Assembly: GCA_008973525.1 (NCBI GenBank)
Contig: WACJ01000402.1
Location: 868,001-932,000 of the forward strand
Direction of reading: 5' to 3'
Length of the DNA: 64,000 bases
Source: Stenopsyche tienmushanensis
Taxonomy: Eukaryota > Arthropoda > Insecta > Trichoptera > Stenopsychidae
In this document: piece after piece, positions 11,745 through 24,120 of the stretch
How the letters are laid out: each line of letters starts with the position of its first letter
How positions within the stretch are numbered: the first letter of the stretch is position 1
The notes under the pieces: model-generated
Seen by the model: only the letters and a program-made list of their open reading frames with translations
What the model was told of the DNA's origin: nothing
Databases searched by the model: none
Translations under genes and position numbers: made by a program

Positions 11745-12975
11745 GAGGCCTTATGAGTTTTAGGGGATCTCTCAAAGTTTTTGAACCATCGCGTAATTTA
11801 AGAAATTCAAAAAATATATGCCTTTGAATTACACGGTTTCACTTTTATGTGGCATGTGGAAATCGAATGGCAGAACTTTTTCCAGATCCAAAAACCAAAT
11901 GCGTCCAGAGGACCTCAAACTTAAATTGTGCCAAGGGCCTCCCAAGCACTGTTGTAAATCCGCCAATAACACAATGGAAAATTTTTACAAAACGATTTGT
12001 AAACGCCCTTTTTCCCAGACTAGATCCCCAAATATGTTTTTAATGTCTACGCTACAATCCCTATCCATTATTTCAGATTTTTAGTCATATCATGCACACA
12101 TTCATGATCCACGCATGTCTATCAGAAAGTGTCGCGTACCAAATATCCCACCTCTAAAATCCGCTTCGAGCCTCTTTCTTTCCGTCATCCAGGCTTATTT
12201 TTTGCAGTAGACTGTAGAAATGTTTAACGTTTTCGGGAGCACCACATCTCGAACATCCAGTGGTGGAATTAGCACTTGAGAGGCCCTTGGTGCAATTTAA
12301 GTTTGAGGCCCTATCGATTTTTCGGCCTGGGACAAATTCAAACATTCAAATCACTTTCGGACCTCAATATGAATTTATAAAGCCTTTTGAGAAATTCGCC
12401 ACTGCGAACATATCCAATTTGTTTATGTTAGCAGTATCGAAGACCGAAAGGGCCATGGGGCCTCAAACCCATGGCCCTTTCCCGATTTCGATAAGCCTCA
12501 TCCACTAAATTTAGCAGGGATTGTAGGGCACTCTTCGGTTGTATCGTATGACAAATTGAAATAACAATTCACCCTATCAGTATTCTTCAGGCAACTTCGT
12601 TTCATAATGAGAGTTTGTAGCGGTTCGAAAAGCGGACCGATTGGACATACAAACCTCGTGGCCATTCCGTCCTCTTTTGGGGGCTTTTAGCGCCATTTTC
12701 CATGATCTGTACGATTATCAAAGCAACATAGCGTCTAGATATTTTCTAACATAGTATTTTTTTAAAACATTAACCGCCATCTATACGTTAGGTCGGGTAC
12801 TTTTGGGACTATCTTTGTATATTATTTTAAAACATATATCATAGAAGTATTTCATATTTTGCATTCATAATAGTATTAGTTAAATTTAAACAATAAATTT
12901 GATATCCGGGAAGGGGGAAAGATGTTAGATATTTACCAGGGGCGCTTTATACCCTTGTTACGGCTGTTCATGAAA
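11745..12975. repeat. Cluster of hAT-like ends and fragments
   Basis: 11780-11830 resembles the terminal repeat at 28880 (AAAGTTTTTGAACCATCGCG). 11910-11970 (CTCAAACTTAAATTGTGCCAAGG) is the complement of 12285-12310, a repeat that starts CAGTGGTGGAATTAGCACTT near 12258 and recurs at 14248. 12605-12730 resembles 6130-6300. 12937-12973 matches the right end of the element at 5860-6415. Boundaries of the individual elements are uncertain. Confidence 0.55.
12446..12481. repeat. Perfect 14-bp hairpin with 8-nt loop
   Basis: GAAAGGGCCATGGG and CCCATGGCCCTTTC are exact reverse complements separated by GCCTCAAA. Flanks ATCGAAGACC and CCCGATTTCGAT extend it imperfectly. It lies within repeat-derived sequence. 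Confidence 0.9.
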
Positions 12976-14205
12976 TATTTGAGCGCGATTGCAGTGTCTT
13001 GTATAATCTATTCCAAAGTGTAACAATTACCTAACACATTATGCGAGAGAGACCGTGAAAATCGGCGGCATTTGATACGTTCAAATTATGTATTCTCTGG
13101 TTAAGGTTTGCTCAAAGGTCAAACAGCATGTTCGTTCTGATTTTATTTGTAAAATGTGACCTTCGCTGTGTCAATAGGCGCTCGGCTGGGGTCGAGGCCT
13201 TGGCCATTAACGGACAGAATTTACCGGTTTTTTTTCAATCAACAGATAAATAATTTGTTTTAGTGAATGATTGTACGTTTATCGATTTGGTGAATGATTC
13301 GCAGATATATCCGTAACTGTCCGGCAACAACACGAAGGCCGTTTACATAATAGGAATGCCAAATTTTAATGATCTAATATCGACATTCGCGCACTTGGAA
13401 GCTAAACAAGTTGACGAGAGATGACGGGGAGGTGGGTCATATTTGATCCCACCTGGCTCCGTTGGGGCCCTCTGAGCAATATCCCCGTTATCAACCACGC
13501 TAATTTCGTTCATCGCATCAAACGGGCGCAATTTGAAGACTGTCATGCCGTTGCTCGCTAGGTTAATTCAAGAGCGAATGCACTAGACTGCAGTTTATCG
13601 ATAAATTAATTTAACCTTAGTCGGTTTTTTTTTTGTTTTTTTGATCTGACCACATCCTAACGTCCCGCCTGCCAGACTTTGATCCAACAATAGCCACAAG
13701 GATGTTGTTTATCGTACATTTGACATTGAGCCAATCGTTATGGTGAGCCTTTGTTCGCTTTCAATATCAGAATGCGTTCATTAAGTATGCTTTTTATCGA
13801 TTCATTGAGTATCAAATGGACTTACGCATTGAATTTTTCCCATGTCGCCCTTGTGACCTTGATCAATTTCGCAAATTTATTATCTTACTATATTTTCCTT
13901 GTGGGAAAACGTTAATTTCATCAGCGTTATGGGCGACCCTGAAAACTCGTCCGTACCGGTAAGTTCTTGAACTTGTTTTCTTTGCTTTTTGCTTGGGGAC
14001 ATCAGCATCAACAATGGGTTCTTACGTATTCTTCTTTATTGTTTTTCATATTTTGCAAATTAGAATTCTGCGCATATTTTATATTTAACGCCACGTGTCA
14101 ACCTTCAATTAAATACGCTTCCCTAATCGAACAATAATACAACAAGTATAATATAATAACAAGCAAATTAATGTATTGTAACGTAGTGGTGATGAATGGT
14201 GACAC
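12976..14205. other. No gene recognised
   Basis: AT-rich with no open frame of interest and no repeat that I could place. Confidence 0.5.
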
Positions 14206-14345
14206 TCTGATAGTCGGTGGGGGTTCAAATGGGATCAAAATTTATTTAGCACTTGAGAGGCCCTTGGCGCAATTTAAGTTTGAAGGCCCCTTGAAAATTT
14301 GGTTTTTCGACCTGAGACAAATTCTGCCATTCGACCCTCGTAGTA
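14206..14345 (+). repeat. hAT-like fragment
   Basis: TTAGCACTTGAGAGGCCCTT followed by GGCGCAATTTAAGTTTGA and a GACCTGAGACAAATTC block parallels 12268-12340. Confidence 0.6.
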
Positions 14346-14389
14346 CTTCAATCACAGATTTCTACATGCCGCGTAAAAGGAAAACCGTG

Positions 14390-15170
14390 TATACTTGGGT
14401 CTGTTTTTATGCGAATTTTTTTATATGCGATTTTTTTTATGCGAATGCGCATAAAAAAATCTAAAATGTTCACTAGTGCAAGTCACAACCGTCATAACGT
14501 GAGTATGTATAGGGCGATGAACGAACGAAATTGCTTTTAAATCTTCTCAAAAGCTTAAGAACTGCATAAAAAAATAAAGGTTAAGTCGTCTTAAAGTTTA
14601 ACCCTTAGGGTAATGAGTTAATTTAAAATCATAATAAACTTAGATGCTATATTTGTATGTCCGCCACTTATTGTTCGTACAAACCCACACATTCGTACAA
14701 AGCACACAAATTTCGGTCATTTCTTTAAGTACGCAAGATACTCTCTCTGTCTCTGTCTCACATTCACAATCTCCGACCGGCAAGATACTGTCTCCGTCAA
14801 TGTTTCTCTCCAAACTCAACGTGCAAAACAATCTCCGTCTCTGTCTGTCTCCGAGCTCAACATGTAAAAATGCTCTTTCTGAATCACTGGAATTTGGACA
14901 CAACACTGTGTCTTAACTCTTTAAGGGGTTAATCAACGATTACATTTTAAAAAAGACGATTTTAACACAGAAAAATGACGAATAAATGTATGCTGACATA
15001 ACGATAATTTGTACGGTTATTGATTAAAATATACTTTAATAAAGCTATTCTAAGATAAATATGTTTTTATTGATATGAACTTTTATAAACTTTTTTTATG
15101 CGATTTTTGATACATTCTATCAGTGATTTGAAGTTATGCGGTTTTTAAAAATAATGGAACCTATATAGGA
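14390..15170. mobile_element. Pogo-like element (TTATGCG family) with a nested TTAA element
   Basis: Left end TATACTTGGGTCTGTTTTTA plus TGCGAATTTTTTTATATGCG. The right part carries TTTTTTTATGCGATTTTTGA and TGAAGTTATGCGG at 15090-15145. The left end inverted matches the right end at 21090-21114. The interior shares TAGATGCTATATTTGTATG with 20853. A TTAA-bounded element lies within, at 14598-14932. Confidence 0.65.
14598..14932. mobile_element. TTAA-bounded, piggyBac-like short element
   Basis: Bounded by TTAACCCTTAGGG and (inverted) TTAACCCCTTAAAG. The interior with TGTCTCTGTCTCA, CTCAAC.TGT and AATGCTCTTTCT parallels 23040-23110. Confidence 0.5.
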
Positions 15171-15650
15171 CAATAATTAGTTTGTACTTAGGCTAAAGAA
15201 ATTGTAATCAATGCAGTTTTTGTTGGAAAGGTCAAAATACAGCTTCATATGTGTTTCTTCAGTTTTAGTAACAATGTAAGACATTTGGTGAGGCTTGAAA
15301 TCGATACATTTGGCATGGTGTCTTAAATAGGATCACTTTTGATACTTATTGTATTGTAAATAGAAGTACGGCATTAAAAATAAAGCGCTGCACGCCACAT
15401 GTGCGTGCATACTCTCTCAGGACCAATCGAGTGCAATCACAACGTGTGCGTGCATACCAGTTTATTGGTCTGCAAATATCAAATTCTATAAAAAAACATA
15501 CTTAATAGTTTTGATGTAGAGTATGTTGTGAAGTATGCGCTCACATTTTAAGCGCGCAATTGAGTCATCCCGTGAGAGTATGCACGCATATGTTGCGATA
15601 CACTACAATATTGTTGTTTATTCAAATTATCATTACAAACATTATATTGT
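15171..15650. other. No gene recognised; TGCGTGCATAC repeats
   Basis: GTGCGTGCATACTCTCTCAG at 15401 and GTGTGCGTGCATACCAG at 15444 form a direct repeat. GAGAGTATGCACGCATAT at 15575 is their inverse. This looks like the remains of a short inverted-repeat element. Confidence 0.5.
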
Positions 15651-15654
15651 GGGC

Positions 15655-16370
15655 ATCGATAAGTCCTAGCCGATTTTGATGGACGCCTGTTTAAGCTCAG
15701 TTTGTGTTCAGACACGGTGAAAAAAGCATCTCCATAAGTTTTATTTTAAGAACGAGTAAAAAATGATATTTTGTTGAGGATAAAATGTCAAAGATCGAAA
15801 TCGACCAACATCACATTTGGTATTATATGCTGCTGTTTTTCAACCGTTGGTTGAACACCACCAGGGCCTCAAAGGCCATAAATGAAATTTACAGTGAAGT
15901 GTTAAAATTTAAATCGGGTAACCGATGTTTAAAACCTAACCGGAAAACCCTTTTGATGACGACGATTAAGTAACGAAGAATTATCGCAGATGATACATTC
16001 ATCGTGATCAACAGCTCGAGAGCATTTAAAACGTATCGGGAAAACGAATCGAATGGGAGTTTGGATGCCGCACGAACTGTCCGACGATAACAAAAAGGAG
16101 AGCGATGAAACACGTGCAAAGTTTTGTTGTCGAGACGAAAAATTCGTTCTTTTTTGCACCGAATGGGGATGGAGAATGTGTTGTTTATGACAACATAAGT
16201 TGTAAAAGTCAATGGCTTTCGCTGAGACAATAAGCATTTCCGACTCCGAAACCTGGATTGACGATCCGCAAGATTATTTTGTGCATATAATGGGATATTC
16301 AAGGAACGTATTGTGTTTTGTAAGATTTTGTAAATAAAAAAAAAATCGGTAAAGACTTTTCGGTACATCT
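15655..16370 (+). pseudogene. Mariner (mauritiana-type) transposon relic
   Basis: The plus strand reads MSKIEIDQHHIWYYMLLFF from 15785, then LNTTRASKAINEIYSE and KFKSGN, the mariner N-terminal helix-turn-helix region. After frameshifts come GVWMPHELSDDNKKE, SFFFAPNGDGECVVYDNIS, KSQWLSLRQ, PTPKPGLTIRKI and WDIQG. These follow the mariner order through the first catalytic Asp (in NGD) and the STPKP..H.KK linker. The later half is not found. Multiple stops show it is dead. Confidence 0.85.
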
Positions 16371-17574
16371 AATATATTGGCAGCACGCGGATCGTAGATT
16401 TGTATCGAAAATGAACAACATCTACGGGACTTTACCCGGATAGCCTACTTCAAATTTATCAATTCCTTAACCGTTAGATACCATTGAGCGTTTTTTGCGC
16501 ATAAATAACGGAATTGTACGCTGAACAGTTCCGCAAAACTGACATATAGGCCATTTAATAAATAAGGCGGGAAAAAATTGACCTTCATCTTGACTGCCCA
16601 TTCGTTTCCTTCGCGCGTTGAAGCGTATTTTTTCCATTTTCCAAAAATCTCCATCGAGCAAACTTCGGCCAATAAGCCACAAGGAAGTTGCATTAACATT
16701 GGCAAACAAGAGTCGAGGCCATTTCAATATGTTGCCGGTAATTTTACATATGAATAGTGCTTCAAGTCGGCGTCCGCGACCATTTTAAATCTGTTCGCAT
16801 CCTCCCCCCCCATCGGATGATTTAATTTATATTTTTTCCGAATCTTCCCCCTTCGCTTTTGCCTTATGAAAATTTTTGGCGAATTTAACTTTCAGATGAG
16901 TTCGGCGATATTCAGATGAAACTGGTCACTGGTCCGTGGAAAAGTGCGAAATTTATACGAGTAAAAAATTCATTTGAATTTATATTAAAATGGAGTTCCG
17001 TCCGAAATTGCCATCCGAATTTTCGCAGATATTAATATTGAGAATGTAAATTGTCACTTACAATTTGACGTACACAGTTTTCCTATTTAGATGCCTGGAA
17101 GATTTAAAAAATAGCCCACTAATGCCCTTTTCTCCTCTAAGCGGCATTTCATTAATGTATTCTCAAAAAAAAAAATTGAGGGTGCGAGATGAGAGGATAA
17201 CAGGGATCCTCGACTATTTTAGGCCATTTTCATATTAATATCAATTAAAATGCGACCTTAAATGCCGACTGGATTCAGATTTCATGGCTTCGGTGATTGA
17301 ATCACACAACTTGAAGCAGCTCATCAAAGTACGGTTTTTCATCCAAACAACACATGGAACATAATAATGACCTAATAATACTGGATCAAAACACAAATAT
17401 CTCACATTATTTGAAATTTCAATTTGCATTTGCATAATCAAAAAAATTAAAATCTCCAAGATATTTGATTCTATGCAACTATGGCAATTTGTAAGCTTAA
17501 ATTTGAATTTATGCCGCTAAATTCTATAAATGGATATGTTTTAAATACTTGCAATATATTTATAGACGATAATC
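16371..17574. other. No gene recognised
   Basis: Two overlapping 86-codon open frames on the minus strand near 16445-16727 match no family. Whether 16380-16740 is further mariner-derived sequence could not be shown. Confidence 0.45.
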
Positions 17575-18150
17575 CTGCATAAATACATCAAAATGTATAC
17601 ATATATACAGTACATATCAAATTGTTATATTAAGCTTTCCCTACCGGTGATGTATTTACTACACATCGACTCTAATAATGCGAATATCGACATGAAATAT
17701 AATAGATACGGGGCTCAGAATTTTTGTATTCCTCCGTAATATAATTACGAATCGCATAAAAGTATTACAGTATAAAAGTATTCATCTGCAGCGACGGAAA
17801 TAAATAGTTTGTCGAAAAATCGGGAATTTTGCGAGTTTTAGTCCGTGTCTCAGCAGAAAGGAATTTTATCACATTGATGGTGTTATACGAAAATGGGGGC
17901 TCACGTTGTCATCAGCTCGAACTAGCATTTAAATATCTGATGACGATACCTCCAAAGAGTGTGGAGGCTGAGTGTACATTTTCAGCATCAAGTTGCCTGG
18001 CTTCCAAAATCAGATTTTCAAAATAATATTTGAATTTTTTAGTGTTTTATTTATCTATTTTTGATTTTTATTTTTATCTTTTCTTAAATAAATAAAACTC
18101 CTTCGCCTTCAAGCTATTTTTATATTAAACAAATGGACTAATGACAAATA
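17575..18150 (+). mobile_element. hAT element fragment, inverted copy of the 8371/10080 repeats
   Basis: 17580-17860 is the reverse complement of the block at 8777-9000 and 10115-10345 (for example CCGGTGATGTATTTACTACA and TTCATCTGCAGCGACGGAAA). It runs into a transposase C-terminus and then an AT-rich tail that parallels 8530-8650 inverted. Confidence 0.75.
17880..18026 (+). pseudogene. hAT transposase C-terminal (dimerisation) domain fragment
   Basis: LELAFKYLMTIPPKSVEAEC followed by TFSASSCLASKIRFSK matches the hAT consensus A..YL..P..SV.SER.FS.A....T..R. The open frame starts upstream at 17829 but the first residues derive from the fused repeat. A catalytic core is absent. Confidence 0.85.
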
Positions 18151-20086
18151 AGTCATAAATTCAAGCTTTGTGTATACAGCACAGCAACCTTATCCTGTCT
18201 TCCTGAGCGTACGCGAGCTTAAAATGCGGACAATAAGAAGGAATTATTGATTTGATAGAATTGATTGCCTTGGTCACGGGAAGATGTGTTCTTCCCGCCG
18301 GATCATCTGTAATCTCGTAGCGGATCCCTCTCTGAGTTCCTGATATTTGATCCTGTTTAAGATGAGCGCTTTTTTGTCTCCACTTGGTCATCTTCTGCTT
18401 TGGAACTCAGCTCCCACAGTCTAATTAAATAAAATCCGTCATCGATATGTCTCTTAATGACCTGATATGTGGTAGTATATTAAATAAATATAGAATACGG
18501 CAGGGAATTTTCCTTATTTAAAACACGCACCCTGAAGTGAAATTCATTCCGATAAGAATGAAATGGCGCTCATTTTAAAGAGCAAGATCTAACGTTTTTT
18601 ATCATGTAAATTTAATAACCATCAAGCAATGGATTGTCTTTAAATGTCACTCTGTAGCATAGAAACAAGAATTAAACTGTTTGTGTTATTATTTTTTTAA
18701 ATAAGGCAATTCCCCTGCCGCGCTCTGTACTATAATCTCTTCGATTTTGACATTATGAAATAGAATTCCATTCGCTGAACAGAGTGGCGTCGAATCCAGT
18801 TCCATGAAATAGTGCCCCACTGCATCATCCATTATCTGGTGACAGTGCCATTTCTATAGGAAACATACCGGGTGTCATGTTTCGACTCATTTCATATCGT
18901 CCAAGGGCGAACTGGTGAGTGTTTATAACGAACGCCTTTCTCGCCAGAACCTTGCTGCTGCATTGTCTTCGCTAATGGCTGTCGAAAAAGCTAAACGATG
19001 TCTCAGAGCTCGGATTCGATTCAAATCGCGAATGTTATTACATAAAATTATTGCGGAAAATATTATCACATATCCCTTCTCTTTCGTTCGTCGCATACTT
19101 TGCCAGTCCAAAAGTTCATGGTCGTAAAAAAACGTATTATGTTCATGGAAACGCTTAGCAAAAAAATATATTTTCAGACTTTTGGATTTACTCCAAATTG
19201 GTTAGCAGCAACACTCCGAATTCGCTTAATTTTTTTTTCATCCCATGACCTCCCACATGGGAGTGACCAAGTCTCTTTTTCAACGTCCCCGATCGAGGAG
19301 CTGCTATCATGCCTCATGAATGAGAGACAATGTCATCGCCTCGAAGATCGAGACCTTGATCGCAGCCTCCGAGCGTAGATCTTCCCAAGTGTGGCTGTCG
19401 CCTCTTCTGGGTCCCAAATGTTGACGGCCCGTTTGCTAATTTCCATGAAGCTGGTAATCTGCTCCGGCGATTCCGTCATGGCGAAAAATGTAAACGATGA
19501 AAATAGCTCGCGTTTTGTTCGGGCGACCTTGAAAATTCACCTCCGCTATCATTTGCATATGCTCATTCGCAGAAAATATCCGACCTTGGGACAAATTGAC
19601 AGGTGACTGTCTTTATTTATATATAAATAGAGCCTTTGACATCTGGAGGTGAAGGACAGACTTTCAGCTAGAAAGCTGATTTGCGCGTGCAAAATCCACC
19701 GTTTCTTGGAAATCGTGCCGAAACGCACTGCGCATATGTGCCGTGTTTGCTTTATTTCGTTGTGAATCATATTTTCTGCAAATTGGATGCCCTTGAAATA
19801 AATTCGTACGTTTTTAGCGGCAAACGCCGTTACAAAACAATGGTGTCATATATTCGACGCAGGGATGAAATCCCATCGATTTAATCCCATCGATTAAATT
19901 CTATCCAGCGAATAATCTTCATTTTCAAACAATGAACTCTATAAGACCAAAGATAAGCATTGTTTGAATGCCAACATTAAATATATGGACCGCGAAAAAG
20001 CACTATATAGAGTCCAACATCATCCACACAAAAAAAAGCAACAAAACTTTTATAGTGGACTACGAATGGCAATTGGAGGATGTGTA
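18151..20086. other. No gene recognised
   Basis: Several 60-90 codon open frames between 18915 and 19884 on both strands show no recognisable domain. ATCCCATCGATTTAATCCCA at 19870 is a short direct repeat. Confidence 0.5.
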
Positions 20087-20284
20087 TTAACACTTTGACG
20101 TACACAGCCGTCAAATCCCGTCATGCGTCAGCATATAATATGTACTTGCTTTTTGCGCCAGATAAGCCTATACATGCCATTGTTCAAAACAATATAATTG
20201 TGTGTTTTAGCGACGGTTTAACTCCAATTTTACGTTCATAAATTGCGAAAATCGTTATTCCAGACGTGTGCGTCAACCGGTTAA
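20087..20284. mobile_element. TTAA-bounded, piggyBac-like MITE
   Basis: TTAACACTTTGACGTACACA and (inverted) TTAACCGGTTGACGCACACG form the ends of a 198-bp unit. The TTAA duplication is the mark of piggyBac insertions; superfamily membership is inferred from this alone. Confidence 0.6.
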
Positions 20285-20751
20285 GCCCTGATAGTTTATG
20301 GTGCATTTATAAGAGCCCAATTTGATGGTATAAAAACATACTCTTTATCAACCAAATATGATCTTTCCAATACAACGTCTAGTTCAAGCGTATAATCACT
20401 TCGCCATTCAAACGTGCGGCTTTCCACCAATTTCCACCAAAAGTGCGGTGCGGCGATATATAGATGTCGAATTATAATAATAAATTGTGTATTTGACGCA
20501 GTGGGAGTTTTTTGAATCTTATGAATGCATGTTCTTTAGCAATTTCTCAATGAATTATGCGGTGATTCATTGAGAATATTTGATCGGGCCGGGATCGAAG
20601 CGAGATCGAACCGTCAACGTCAATCCTCAGACAACCAAAAAGAAAAGAGCATTTAAATACTGCATGCAAACAATGATCGCTATTGGCTTATTGGTGGCTT
20701 CAAAATGCTGGAATACGAGTAATTATCCTTCATTTTTCTATAAAGAACAAG

Positions 20752-21114
20752 CTTTTTTTATGCGAATACGCATAAAAAAAATCACGATCTGCGTAAAAAT
20801 GTCTCCATTTTACGGTTCAAGTAAAAAAAGTATGGTTAAATCTAGATCAACTTAGATCCTATATTTGTATGCTCGCCACTTATCATCCGGACCGTCGCAG
20901 CGTGTATGAAACTTGTATTTGAATAAATAGACGCAATCGATAGCCCACAATATTCGGACATTCGGAAACATAAAAAATACACATGAAAGACACTTGAAAT
21001 CGGTTTATTATATCATTCAGTTTTCTATGTGGTTCAAGTCTTTTTTTAATGCGATTTTTTTATATGCGACTCCCCGTGGAACGTATCTATTGGATAAAAA
21101 CAGACCCAAGTGTA
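20752..21114. mobile_element. Pogo-like element (TTATGCG family)
   Basis: Left part TTTTTTTATGCGAATACGCA. Right part TTTTTTTAATGCGATTTTTT, TATATGCGACTCC and terminal TAAAAACAGACCCAAGTGTA, the inverse of 14390. It shares its interior with 14640-14690. Confidence 0.65.
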
Positions 21115-22904
21115 TTACTGTGCTTCCCGTACGTAATGTGTTAATGTTAATACGATTAATATTCTTATGCTAGGCGCTCTAAAATGGGTAATGTGATACT
21201 ATTTTTTGATATTCAAATTTTTGCTAGACAAAAAATAGCGTCCTTCCCGATACGCCGAGAATGTCTTGTAATTCTGTAATGGATACAGTGGCAGATTCTG
21301 TGACCATGAATAAGCCAAAAACAGAATATTTACGATATTTAATATCTGGGTTAACGAAGCCGCTTTACCCTCATTTGGACAAAACAAAATATGTCGCGTC
21401 TTATTTGGGTCAATTGGATGAATGTTTGCTCGACGAGGATTACATCAATATTTCCTGATTTTGCCATACACACATTGGCAATAATGCTATTTGCATAATC
21501 ACGAAATTCGCTCCGACGCATGTGAGAGTCTCCAATTCAAGGTTCTTCAATTAAGTTTGTTCAACGCAGTAACGGAATATGCGAGCACTGGTCTTGGGTC
21601 ATGAACTCCGTTGAACGTTCAACATTTGAGTTCAACAATAATAAGCACACGTACGTCAGCGTCGAGAAACTGTTAGGGTGTGCGTCGATAAAGCAGCACC
21701 CTATAAGTATGTCGGTATTGATGACAAAGGCATTATATGACAATTTGGGCAATTGCGACTTTAAGTAATTAAAGGACGAAACGAGTGGCATCCAATTGAT
21801 CCCTCGTCCCCGGGTGAGTCCCCGCTTGGTAGCGTGAGGCCTACCCACACCCCGATACACGTGTCAACGCTCCACTCCATATTTGCACACCCCCACCCCC
21901 TCGCCTCACGAATGACCTTCAAAGAATCCGGAAAGAGCCACCCACGACTGTGACCTCCGAACCCAGGGCCGGGGGGAAGCCCCGGCACCCTAATTAGATT
22001 CCTCCGAATTGCTAATTGAAGTATAATACATCTTAATCATTTATTTGGAATTGAATCTTTAATTCCTTAATACATGAGATTAGATCCCCATGACGTGAAA
22101 TATAAATTTATACGCTTGACGCTGAAGATCTGGCGAACTTGAGTCGCAAAAGCGAAAGGTCGTCCGGTTCAAGTGTAACTGGGGTGAATTGACCTACAAG
22201 AATATGGTAATGTCGAGATGTTTAAATAAACTGGTACAGAGCGGGCTGTTTCTGCCCTTGAACCCATTTAATCCCCGATTTATTTACTAAAGTTTTAAAT
22301 TATTTCCAGCTTTTTTAGCTCTTTCCAGCTTTTTCAGCCTGATTTTTTGCAGGTCTTGCGTTCAATTCCACAGAAGATGTAGACAACGTCCATATTTTTA
22401 AATTCATATTATGTAGGGGGGATCCTAGCGATCAGATTGTTTGGTCCCGCGTGTTTGTCGGCCATTTTATTCGGTCATAGTAAATTCTTCCGATGGAGAA
22501 TCGCATCGCTCTTTTTGGATTGTCCACCAGGTGCGTCCCTGGTCTCAAGAGTCCTTACAACCCGACTTTCTAAATGATCAAATGGGGTAACATATACAGT
22601 TCTTGGCCGATGCCTTCGTCGCTGCGGCGTTTACCGCGTAGCACGACTACAGAAATCGCAAAGAGAGGTCACTCGGATACGAAACAACTCGATGATCGAT
22701 CGTTTCATCTCGTCAATGCGACATCCAAAAGGAGGGTTAAAAAAGATGAAAAGGGAGTTAATTAAAATATTTAATTCAAGAGCATATCATTTATTCACCC
22801 TTTCGATACGCCTATATGATTTCATATGAATGATCGTCCACACAAATCTAATTTCTTTCATGACCGCGCAGCGTGAATGAATCTTGTATATCAATAAATG
22901 AACC
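21115..22904. other. No gene recognised
   Basis: Contains a 65-codon open frame at 21261-21458 (plus) and a 99-codon frame at 21561-21860 (minus), neither recognised. 21790-21990 is somewhat GC-rich. Confidence 0.5.
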
Positions 22905-23163
22905 TTAACACTGTTGATATTGTTGCGTTGTTGCACTGTTGAATAGAAGCGCTATGGATCTCTTTTTGCAATATTTGATAATATTTAGACCTTTACAGCA
23001 CGAACTTGCCCTCGTTGTACGCTGTATGATGAAATGCGAGACACCCGTCTCTGTCTCCGATTCACTAATCTCTGCACTCAATGTGTGAGAATGCTCTTTC
23101 TATATGACTCGTCCGAACGAACGAAGCAACGCATATATGCGTGATTACACATCAACGGGTTAA
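22905..23163. mobile_element. TTAA-bounded, piggyBac-like MITE
   Basis: TTAACACTGTTGATATTG and (inverted) TTAACCCGTTGATGTGT bound 259 bp. The interior CGTCTCTGTCTCC and GAGAATGCTCTTTCT is shared with 14740-14890. Confidence 0.6.
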
Positions 23164-24120
23164 GCTAGGATTTACCGCTTTTTTATAGTATATATTAAAT
23201 GTTTTAAATTTTTAGATGGCATACAAATCAAATTCGTCGATGGAATACAAAGGAGCATGTTCGAACGGTTCGGATGGAAGACATTTTGTAATTTTGCGCG
23301 GAATGAAATACAACAATACCCCATCTGGGATGGGTATCGATTTTCTTCGGAAGGCGTTAAAAATAACATATTCAAGCCGAATATAGTAGGGGCTTTTTTA
23401 GAACTCGTGAAAAACAAAATTACCCGGAGAATTAATAGACCTCCGCCAGAGAACAGTTTTATCGACCCGAGGAAGGGTGTGTTTTAAAAAAACGCCGAAA
23501 AGGGGGTTCGTATTTTAAGACCGCAACTCCAATTTTCAATCCCCTGCCTTCGACACAGGGGCGAACATTTAAAAATAAATTCTAAAATCGCGACCCATCC
23601 TCGATTTTTTTATTTATGTTTATTAATTTCCAATCGTCGCCGCGATTGGGCGTTCGGACCTGGCCGTTAATCGGCGCGTTATTACAAATTCGACGGCCAA
23701 AATTGAGACGCGGGAAGCTTAACGACGCTCAAATACGGATTTAAACACACGATTAAAGACGTTTAATGACGATTTCATCATTAAGCCACGTCAAACGAGA
23801 TATACTACGTCGCATGTTGCGTGATTGACATTTAAATGGACGATTTGTTTTTGAAAATCGCGTGTTAGCGAATCGCAAATTTCGAAACGCGTTCGCAAGT
23901 CTTTATATTGCGAAATCCTATTATTTATCATCCAGTCCATGTAATCGTGTAATCGAAATACGTCACGTAACTATTAATCACGTAATGATTGTTTTACCCC
24001 TATCTAACAAGGGCATCAACTCGACCTGATAAGTGATTGATAAAAGGGGGATTTGTTTGTGTATAGTTTTTTTTATTTGGGTAAATTTACAAATGCCAAA
24101 AATATTTTTTTATTCAAGAA
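23164..24120. other. No gene recognised
   Basis: Opposing open frames at 23172-23487 (81 codons minus, 76 plus) are unrecognised. 23570-24000 is relatively CpG-rich (AATCGCG, ACGCGTTCG). Confidence 0.5.

Noticed and set aside
14640..14916. Opposing 88- and 90-codon frames.
   Set aside because: They lie within a TTAA-bounded repeat rich in GTCTCT, which explains the absence of stops.
21780..21990. GC-rich patch with a 99-codon frame considered as a gene.
   Set aside because: The frames are unrecognised, overlap on one strand in two phases, and show no start or splice context.
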